DNA of 6,927 nt from the NCBI GenBank assembly GCA_029261675.1, contig JAJDBA010000048.1:1-6927 (forward strand). The letters are read 5' to 3'. The position numbers and the translations under genes were made by a program. The notes below the pieces were generated by a model. The model was given only the letters and a program-made list of their open reading frames with translations. It had not been told where the DNA came from and ran no database searches. This document shows, one piece after another, positions 1 to 4,615 of this stretch. How positions within the stretch are numbered: the stretch's first letter is position 1; every line of letters begins with the position of its first letter. The stretch comes from Nitrospinaceae bacterium. Lineage in GTDB: Bacteria; Nitrospinota; Nitrospinia; Nitrospinales; VA-1.

Positions 1-1586
1 TAGATGACCAGCCCTGCCGGAAACGAAACGAACAGGAACGTAAAAACGATGGGCAAAATCATCATTATTTTTTGCTGCATCGGGTCGCCAATGGAAGGGG
101 TCATTCTTTGTTGCAGGAACATGGTGATGCCCATGAGCACCGGCGTTACATAATAAGGGTCAGCTACAGACAGGTCGGTGATCCATCCTATGAACGGCGC
201 ACCACGTAGCTCAATCGAGAAAAACAGAGCGTGGTACAAAGCAATGAAAACGGGTATCTGCAAGAGCATAGGCAAACAGCCCCCCACCGGATTCACTTTA
301 TGTTTTTTATAAAGTTCCAGTAGTTCTTCGTTCATCTGCTTGCGGTCATCTTTATTTCTTTCTTGAATCACTTTCACATAAGGCTGAATCTTTGTCATGC
401 CCTTCATGGACTTGAAACTTTTATGTGTCAGAGGGAAGAAACATAACTTGATGATAACGGTCAAAAAGATAATCGACCAACCGTAATTTTGTGTGACCCC
501 ATAGAAATAAGCGAGTACTTTTAAAAGAGGTTTGACGAGAAAAGCAAACTTGTTGCCAAACCACCCGTAGTCAATCATTCGAACGAGCTGGTTGCCTTTT
601 TCTTCTAAAATTTCGAGCTCTTTCGTGCCAGCATAAAAAATATGCGAAGCGGTGGCCGCCGATTGAACCGACTCGTATTCGAGCCCGACGAAAACCTGAT
701 CTTTTTCTTTATAGACCACCCCTGCCTTGGTTCCTTGCACAGGAACAAGAGCGGAGCCAAAATATTTATTCTGGAAAGCCACCCATTTTAAATCTCCCCG
801 TTGATAAACGGGCGCGGTTAAATCTTCCAGCGGATACTCGAAGCGTTCATTGTTGGCAAAGATAGTCGCGCCGGAGAAAACAATGTAATCGGTTTGCGAA
901 GATATTTTGCCGCCCATTTCGGGTCCCAGCACAATCTGATATTGCAGGTTTTTGGTGGCTAGCGGTAAGGCTGTAATGCGTGTTTTTATTTCCAACGCAT
1001 AATCATTGTAACGAAATTTATATTCTCGAAGCACTTCCAGTCCAGACTCATGTTTGAGTGTGAAAGTGAGAACACCCTCGGGATTCGATTCTCCCAAAAC
1101 AATAGAAGTCGTCGAAGGTTCGTAGTAAGCGTTCTGCAGAATGGAAGTGATTTCTGGATCGTCTGACTTGAGAGATAAAGCAGACGTTAAGTTATCTGGA
1201 TTATTGATAAGGTTGATGGTATCGCCATCATCGTTGTTAAAACGCGGTAGAAGAATTTGCTTCAACACACCGCCTCTATTGCTAAATACGTAATGGGTTT
1301 GACCCACATCGACCTGAATTTCTTTTTCTTCTCCTGGAAACGGGGAAACCGCCGCAGTCATTGGCTGTGATGAGTCGGATTGAGAACGCGAGCTTACAGC
1401 CCCAGTTGTGCTAGCAGAATCTGGCGGAGTTACAGAACCCGGTACGGAAGGGCTCTGCGCTGTTACCGGAGCTTGAGATTGATCTGTTTGTTCAACAGGC
1501 GGGGGTTGGAATTGTGCTATGAAAGCACCCCAACCAATAAAAACCGCCAATGATAAAACAAAGGCGAGCAATAATCTTTTTTCCAA
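1..1586 (-). CDS. yidC: Membrane protein insertase YidC (partial, C-terminus beyond window)
   Basis: YidC inserts and folds inner-membrane proteins, alone or with SecYEG. The visible 528 residues begin MEKRLLLAFVLSLAVFIGWG, a typical N-terminal signal anchor (about residues 4-24). A Pro/Ser/Gln/Thr-rich linker (about 27-80) follows, then the large periplasmic beta domain, entered at QVDVGQTHYVFSNRGG, as in diderm YidC. The conserved insertase core starts near NYGWSII (367-373) and contains PLT, the charged cytoplasmic hairpin, NPVGGCLPMLLQIPVF and finally PAGLVI at the window edge, so only a few dozen residues are missing. The hydrophilic-groove position that is Arg366 in E. coli appears to be Lys380. 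The start is TTG at 1586: it gives the family's usual MEKR opening and has GGAG seven bases upstream. No ATG or GTG gives that N-terminus. It is the last visible gene of the rpmH operon, 62 nt after yidD. Identification is firm. Confidence 0.96.
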   Translation of the reverse strand, partial: MEKRLLLAFVLSLAVFIGWGAFIAQFQPPPVEQTDQSQAPVTAQSPSVPGSVTPPDSASTTGAVSSRSQSDSSQPMTAAVSPFPGEEKEIQVDVGQTHYVFSNRGGVLKQILLPRFNNDDGDTINLINNPDNLTSALSLKSDDPEITSILQNAYYEPSTTSIVLGESNPEGVLTFTLKHESGLEVLREYKFRYNDYALEIKTRITALPLATKNLQYQIVLGPEMGGKISSQTDYIVFSGATIFANNERFEYPLEDLTAPVYQRGDLKWVAFQNKYFGSALVPVQGTKAGVVYKEKDQVFVGLEYESVQSAATASHIFYAGTKELEILEEKGNQLVRMIDYGWFGNKFAFLVKPLLKVLAYFYGVTQNYGWSIIFLTVIIKLCFFPLTHKSFKSMKGMTKIQPYVKVIQERNKDDRKQMNEELLELYKKHKVNPVGGCLPMLLQIPVFIALYHALFFSIELRGAPFIGWITDLSVADPYYVTPVLMGITMFLQQRMTPSIGDPMQQKIMMILPIVFTFLFVSFPAGLVI

Positions 1587-1593
1587 ACCAAAT

Positions 1594-1597
1594 CTCC
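1594..1597 (-). promoter_or_regulatory. Shine-Dalgarno of yidC (supports TTG start)
   Basis: GGAG (read on the minus strand, within GTGGAGA) lies seven bases before the TTG codon at 1586-1584. This spacing, together with the family-typical MEKR opening, decides the non-ATG start. The GTG inside the same element (1599-1597 region) is out of frame with yidC. Confidence 0.7.
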
Positions 1598-1648
1598 ACT
1601 TAACTGATAAAAATTAAACCAGATATTAATTGGCCCTTAAAAATGGCT

Positions 1649-1906
1649 TTATTTCAAAGGGTCTGCCCCACCTTCATGAAAGGGATGGCATTTTAAAATT
1701 CGTATACTGACCAAACCACCGGCTTTTATCAGAGAGTAACGCTGAAGAGCCTGCGCCGCATACTCTGAACAACTAGGATAAAAACGACAGGTCGGCATAT
1801 AAAGAGGCGATATCCACCGCTGATACCCACGGACAAATTTAAGAAAAATCTGGTTCAACATTGAGGGCCTATTTCGGACTGGGAAAATTTGAAATCGGGG
1901 AATCAC
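1649..1906 (-). CDS. yidD: Membrane protein insertion efficiency factor YidD
   Basis: YidD is a small membrane-associated protein, encoded between rnpA and yidC in many bacteria, that helps YidC-dependent membrane protein insertion. The sequence shows the family signature: GYQRWISP, then CRFYPSCSEYA, then LKCHPFHEGGADP, with the three conserved cysteines (40, 46 and 73, counted from the GTG start). An amphipathic segment at about residues 16-27 precedes the signature. The GTG start at 1906 overlaps the rnpA stop by four bases (GTGA), suggesting translational coupling. An ATG at 1861 would give a 70-residue protein closer to the shortest family members, and neither start has a clear Shine-Dalgarno. 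The 15 extra N-terminal residues are therefore uncertain, while the gene identity is secure. It stops with TAA, 62 nt before yidC. Confidence 0.93.
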   Translation of the reverse strand: MIPRFQIFPVRNRPSMLNQIFLKFVRGYQRWISPLYMPTCRFYPSCSEYAAQALQRYSLIKAGGLVSIRILKCHPFHEGGADPLK

Positions 1907-2247
1907 TTGATAGCCAGAAGGGCATTCGAAAGCTTTTCGTCTATAACCTTGTAAGACTCGGCAACCATTTCTTTTCCGGAAATCACAACGATGTCCACTG
2001 CCGGAGTCATGCGATGTTTCATCTGTCGAAATGTTTCGCGAATGGCTCTTTTAACCCGGTTCCGTGCTACGGCATTGCCTACTTTTTTAGATGCAATGAT
2101 CCCCAGCCTTTTTCTATTCAAGCCATTTGGAATTGAAAAAACAGTGCACAATCTTCCTATGCGTTTTTTCTCACCTTCGGCAAGAACTTTTTGGAACTCA
2201 GGTCTTTTGGTAAGCCTTTCGAGTTTAGTAAACGAGTAGTCACCCAT
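1903..2247 (-). CDS. rnpA: Ribonuclease P protein component
   Basis: RnpA is the basic protein cofactor of RNase P; it helps the catalytic RNA bind and mature the 5' end of precursor tRNAs. The 114-residue product has the expected length and opens with FTKLERLTKRPEF, the usual family N-terminus. The RNA-binding signature is present as KKVGNAVARNRVKRAIRE, with the RNR core at residues 62-64. The ATG at 2247 was chosen because it gives this standard N-terminus and lies 13 nt after the rpmH stop. A longer in-frame GTG at 2331 would lie inside rpmH and add 28 residues unlike the family. Its 3' end overlaps yidD by four bases. It is co-transcribed with rpmH, as in most bacteria. The Shine-Dalgarno is weak, so coupling to rpmH translation is likely (inference). 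Confidence 0.95.
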   Translation of the reverse strand: MGDYSFTKLERLTKRPEFQKVLAEGEKKRIGRLCTVFSIPNGLNRKRLGIIASKKVGNAVARNRVKRAIRETFRQMKHRMTPAVDIVVISGKEMVAESYKVIDEKLSNALLAIK

Positions 2248-2260
2248 TATTCTCAGGTTT

Positions 2261-2395
2261 TCAGGCGGACAGGACTTTTCTTCCTTTTCGTCTGCGATTA
2301 GCCAAAATACGTCTGCCACCAACGGTAGCACTACGTTTTCGGAAACCGTGCACGCGTTTTCTCTTGATATTACTGGGTTGAAATGTTCTTTTCAT
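2261..2395 (-). CDS. rpmH: 50S ribosomal protein L34
   Basis: L34 is a small, very basic protein of the large ribosomal subunit. The 44-residue product starts MKRTFQPSNIKRKRVHGF and ends with GRKVLSA. It contains the conserved RKRSATVGGRRILANRRRKGRK-type region from about residue 19 to 41, split here as RKRSATVGG and RRILANRRRKGRK. It matches the family along its whole length. The ATG at 2395 is preceded by AAGGA with seven bases of spacing. This is the first gene of the rpmH-rnpA-yidD-yidC operon and lies about 93 nt downstream of a near-consensus promoter. It is too short to be picked up by simple length-filtered gene calling. Confidence 0.97.
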   Translation of the reverse strand: MKRTFQPSNIKRKRVHGFRKRSATVGGRRILANRRRKGRKVLSA

Positions 2396-2402
2396 CAATC
2401 TT

Positions 2403-2407
2403 TCCTT
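2403..2407 (-). promoter_or_regulatory. Shine-Dalgarno of rpmH
   Basis: AAGGA on the minus strand, inside AAGAAGGAAAG, lies seven bases before the rpmH ATG. It is the strongest ribosome binding site in the window, fitting the high expression of a ribosomal protein gene. Confidence 0.75.
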
Positions 2408-2419
2408 CTTAAAAATACG

Positions 2420-2488
2420 AAAAACCCGCGTCTCTCAACCAAATCAGATGGTTAGTCATCCTTCAAGTGAGGGAATTGCGGGAAGGTA
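2420..2488 (-). promoter_or_regulatory. rpmH mRNA leader with possible alternative hairpins
   Basis: The predicted leader can form a small hairpin, AACCA/TGGTT (2453-2449 with 2441-2437). A longer-range pairing, CCCGC (2482-2478) with GCGGG (2429-2425), is followed directly by TTTTT (2424-2420). CCTTC (2486-2482) can pair with GAAGG (2464-2460) and shares one base with the CCCGC arm. This resembles an attenuator-like arrangement just before the rpmH Shine-Dalgarno. The stems are only five base pairs and the outer loop is long, so function is speculative. Confidence 0.22.
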
Positions 2489-2494
2489 AGCTGG

Positions 2495-2523
2495 ATTATT
2501 TCACCAGAGACCCTTCTTGTCAA
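2495..2523 (-). promoter_or_regulatory. Sigma70-type promoter of the rpmH operon
   Basis: On the minus strand a perfect -35 hexamer TTGACA (2523-2518) is followed after 17 bp by AATAAT (2500-2495), a 5/6 match to the -10 consensus. TG stands one base before the -10, adding an extended -10 feature. Transcription would begin near 2488 and give a leader of about 93 nt before rpmH. The spacing, near-consensus boxes and placement upstream of a ribosomal protein operon make this the best-supported promoter in the window. It has not been tested experimentally as far as can be judged here. Confidence 0.75.
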
Positions 2524-2526
2524 GAA
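2514..2526. promoter_or_regulatory. Perfect 13-nt dyad over the rpmH -35 box (possible operator)
   Basis: TTCTTG-N-CAAGAA is a perfect inverted repeat centred on position 2520. On the minus strand it reads TTCTTGACAAGAA and contains the whole TTGACA hexamer. A dimeric regulator bound here would block the -35 region. No regulator is visible nearby, and the dyad could be partly a by-product of the -35 sequence. Confidence 0.3.
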
Positions 2527-2593
2527 CTAAGCCACCACTCGGCGTGGGGCCAAAAGGTCTATTCCCATAAAACGGACTGTTATCGTCAAGCCT

Positions 2594-2627
2594 TTTGCTT
2601 GGTTCGCTAACTTTGCTTTCCTCGCTA
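2594..2627 (+). repeat. Imperfect 18-bp-period direct repeat upstream of first radical SAM gene
   Basis: TTTGCTTGGTTCGCTA (2594-2609) recurs as TTTGCTTTCCTCGCTA (2612-2627), matching at 13 of 16 positions, with starts 18 bp apart (not far from two helical turns). The second copy covers the expected -35 region of the extended -10 promoter at 2638-2646. That is where an activator would bind to compensate for the missing -35 box. The regulator is unknown. Confidence 0.35.
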
Positions 2628-2637
2628 GGGGGGAAAA

Positions 2638-2646
2638 TGGTATTAT
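2638..2646 (+). promoter_or_regulatory. Extended -10 promoter, possibly giving a leaderless mRNA
   Basis: TGGTATTAT (TGn plus TATTAT, 5/6 to TATAAT) ends nine bases before the ATG at 2656. Transcription from it would start within a few bases of the start codon. No Shine-Dalgarno lies at a useful distance; the nearest G-run, 2628-2633, is more than 20 bases away. No good -35 box is present at 16-18 bp. Confidence 0.4.
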
Positions 2647-2655
2647 TGTAACACC

Positions 2656-4458
2656 ATGAAAACATTATTGATTTTTCCGGCCCAGTGGTACCCAACTCAG
2701 CCTTATCTGAGCACTCCTTACTTAACTGCTTTTTTGCAGGACAAGGGATGGCAGGTGTCGCAAAGGGATTTCAACATTGAGTCTTACGACCATTTTCTAT
2801 CTGCCCCTTTGTTGCGTCAGGCAGAGGACTTGCTGAAGGAACAGCAGCAGTCTTTGAAAGCGCAGAGTTCGCTTTCGATCAAGGAAAAGTCGCATTTGGA
2901 TGTTTTGTCCATGGGACTCAAATTTTCAGATCGTATTATTGAAGGTGTCGAAGAAGCCAAATCGGTGATGAGAACGCCGGAACGCTTTTTCGATTTCGGC
3001 GCATACCAGCAGGCCGATATGGTCATCAAGTCGGCTTTGAAACTGGTTTCTGATGCGCATGCGCCTGCAATATTAAGTATGTCCACTTTTGAAAGCGGCA
3101 CCCGCGCCGAAGAGTCGACTCGTAAAGCACACGAAACCACTCGCGATACCGCCACCAACCCTTTTATCAATTTGTATGAAAACGTTCTTCTGTCTACAGA
3201 AAACTGGCAGGATTATGATGTAGTCGGTATTTCGATTGTAGGTATTTCGCAAATCATCCCCGGCCTCACGCTGGCGAGAATGATTAAAGAAAAATATCCT
3301 CATCTACATATAACGTTGGGCGGTCCAATTTTCAGTGTCAACGCCGGTCAGTTGATCGGTCACCCGGAGTTTTTTGACGATTTTTGCCACAGTGTTGTCA
3401 CCTTCGAGGGGGAAGAACCCGTGCACCGTTTGCTTTCGGCTTTGAAGGCAGGCGATTCTCTTTCTACCGTTCCCAATCTATTACATTTAGATGGCAGAGA
3501 AGTCGTGCACAACAAGGAAAGAGTGGAACTGAGGTTCGAAGAATTGCCCAATCCGGACTTCGAAGGCCTGCCGATGGATAAATATCTTTCTCCTTATCCC
3601 ATTCTACCTGTGTTGCAAAGCCGAGGTTGTTATTGGGGTAAATGTACTTTTTGTACCCATAGCTTTGTTTATGGTCATCGTTACGGAAAACAAAAAACCA
3701 AGGCGATGGTGGATGAGTTGGAAAAATTAATGAAAAAGTACAACACGAAATATTTCACTTTTTCTGATGAAGCGGTATCCCCGCATTCGTTAAATGATGT
3801 CTCGGAAGAAATGATCGAGCGTGGAGTCGAAATACGCTCACTGGCCCTACTAAAATTTGAAAAGGTGATGGACGAGGAGTTGTTCGGAAAAATGAAACAG
3901 GCGGGATTCATCTTCCTCATGTTTGGATTAGAAAGTGCCAACGACCGAGTGTTGGCCCTCATCGACAAGGGCACAACCAAGGAAGTAGAACACGATGTTT
4001 TGATGAAAAGTCATAACGCTGGAATCTGGAACCACTCGTTTTTATTTTTCGGATTCCCAACGGAAACGCGACCGGAAGCGCAGGAGACCATCGACTTTTT
4101 AAGAGACAATCTGCAATCGATCCATTCTTTTGGTCCAGGTGTGTTTCTATTGAATCGTGATTCGAGTTGCTATCAATATCCTGAAAAGTTTTCCATCGAA
4201 AAAATAATTGAAGACCCTGAAAGAAATATCGCCATGAACCTGGACTTTGTCGCAAAAGAAGGAATGTCGCGACAAGAAGCGGTAGAAATGAACGATACCT
4301 GCATCCGTATGGCGGAAGAGTATTTTCAGTCACTAAAAATCTGGGGCACGTTACCACGCGAACATTTTCTGCTCTATATAGATAAATTTGGCAAAGAAGC
4401 ATTGAACGGCAAAAAACCGCCTGCTCCAGAAGAAGAGAAAGTCCTTTGCCGAGCTTAG
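2656..4458 (+). CDS. B12-binding-type radical SAM protein, first of tandem pair, substrate unknown
   Basis: This 600-residue protein has a B12-binding-like Rossmann domain. It opens LLIFPAQWYPTQPYLSTP, then D-x-N-x-E-x-YD (38-45), a helical insertion (about 50-180), DVVGISIVGISQ (188-199), HITLGGP (218-224) and FEGEE (250-254). A radical SAM barrel follows. RGCYWGKCTFC supplies Cys325, Cys330 and Cys333, a CX4CX2C spacing rather than CX3CX2C. FGLESANDRVL (423-433) and FFGFPTET (464-471) are typical of MiaB-like B12 radical SAM enzymes. The classical DxHxxG cobalamin histidine motif is absent, as in many class B enzymes, so cobalamin binding is inferred. The C-terminus carries PREHFLLYIDKFG (567-579), shared with the downstream paralog. 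The ATG was chosen because its N-terminus aligns without gaps to the paralog's. It is divergent from rpmH. Such enzymes often methylate unreactive carbons or rearrange substrates; nothing here identifies the substrate. Confidence 0.88.
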   Translation: MKTLLIFPAQWYPTQPYLSTPYLTAFLQDKGWQVSQRDFNIESYDHFLSAPLLRQAEDLLKEQQQSLKAQSSLSIKEKSHLDVLSMGLKFSDRIIEGVEEAKSVMRTPERFFDFGAYQQADMVIKSALKLVSDAHAPAILSMSTFESGTRAEESTRKAHETTRDTATNPFINLYENVLLSTENWQDYDVVGISIVGISQIIPGLTLARMIKEKYPHLHITLGGPIFSVNAGQLIGHPEFFDDFCHSVVTFEGEEPVHRLLSALKAGDSLSTVPNLLHLDGREVVHNKERVELRFEELPNPDFEGLPMDKYLSPYPILPVLQSRGCYWGKCTFCTHSFVYGHRYGKQKTKAMVDELEKLMKKYNTKYFTFSDEAVSPHSLNDVSEEMIERGVEIRSLALLKFEKVMDEELFGKMKQAGFIFLMFGLESANDRVLALIDKGTTKEVEHDVLMKSHNAGIWNHSFLFFGFPTETRPEAQETIDFLRDNLQSIHSFGPGVFLLNRDSSCYQYPEKFSIEKIIEDPERNIAMNLDFVAKEGMSRQEAVEMNDTCIRMAEEYFQSLKIWGTLPREHFLLYIDKFGKEALNGKKPPAPEEEKVLCRA

Positions 4459-4472
4459 GCCGCTAGCGCGGC
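4459..4472 (+). repeat. GC-rich hairpin immediately after stop codon
   Basis: GCCGC-TAGC-GCGGC forms a five-base-pair stem starting at the base after the TAG stop of the first radical SAM gene. An alternative pairing of the outer GGCC (4458-4461) with GGCC (4474-4477) is also possible. No U-tract follows, so it is not a classical intrinsic terminator. It may protect the mRNA 3' end (inference). A similar hairpin touches the stop of the second radical SAM gene. Confidence 0.4.
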
Positions 4473-4501
4473 AGGCCAGCAGGAAAAACTAAAAAACAAG
4501 G

Positions 4502-4567
4502 TGCTTCGACAAGCTCAGCACGACAATAACTGGCAGCTTAAACTGTCATGCTGAGCTTGTCGAAGCA
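4502..4567. repeat. Long palindromic intergenic element (REP-like)
   Basis: TGCTTCGACAAGCTCAGCA (4502-4520) and TGCTGAGCTTGTCGAAGCA (4549-4567) are perfect 19-nt inverted arms. Allowing one mismatch, the arms extend to 24 nt (4502-4525 and 4544-4567) around an 18-nt loop. From memory, palindromes with the core GAGCTTGTCGAAG are dispersed in many bacterial genomes, so this is probably a REP or MITE-like mobile repeat rather than a gene-specific site. A T7 run at 4586-4592 lies 18 nt beyond the hairpin, too far for a textbook terminator, although the hairpin could still affect read-through or mRNA stability between the two radical SAM genes. No target-site duplication is obvious. Confidence 0.8.
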
Positions 4568-4586
4568 TCTCAGGTTATTCAATTAT
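4557..4586 (+). promoter_or_regulatory. Weak candidate promoter of second radical SAM gene
   Basis: TTGTCG (4557-4562, inside the right arm of the palindrome) and AATTAT (4581-4586) are 18 bp apart. Each matches four of six consensus positions. Transcription would start near 4593 and give a leader of about 22 nt without a clear Shine-Dalgarno. If real, the mobile palindrome would be supplying the -35 box. Read-through from the upstream gene is the alternative. Confidence 0.2.
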
Positions 4587-4615
4587 TTTTTTGAAAACAG
4601 AGCCTACGCCCTGAC

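Noticed and set aside
1861..2239. Plus-strand open frames opposite yidD and rnpA
   Set aside because: They are antisense shadows of two clearly recognised genes and have no recognisable protein features.
1903..2331. Long form of rnpA starting at GTG 2331
   Set aside because: The extra 28 residues lie out of frame inside rpmH and do not look like an RnpA N-terminus. The ATG at 2247 gives the standard length and sequence.
2412..2438. TTGAGA-15 bp-TATTTT as the rpmH promoter
   Set aside because: The spacer is too short and transcription would begin within the rpmH Shine-Dalgarno. The upstream TTGACA-17-AATAAT is far better.
2396..2655. Replication origin near rpmH
   Set aside because: The gene order is often found near oriC, but no TTATNCACA-type DnaA boxes or AT-rich unwinding element are visible and dnaA is not in the window.
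2501..2695. Minus-strand open frame across the divergent promoter region
   Set aside because: It overlaps the rpmH promoter and the start of the radical SAM gene, and its product has no family features.
4502..4567. CRISPR repeat or insertion sequence end
   Set aside because: There is a single inverted pair with no spacer-repeat array and no transposase gene in the window.
4459..4592. Intrinsic terminator after the first radical SAM gene
   Set aside because: The short hairpin lacks a U-tract, and the T7 run is 18 nt beyond the large palindrome, so no segment fits the classical pattern.
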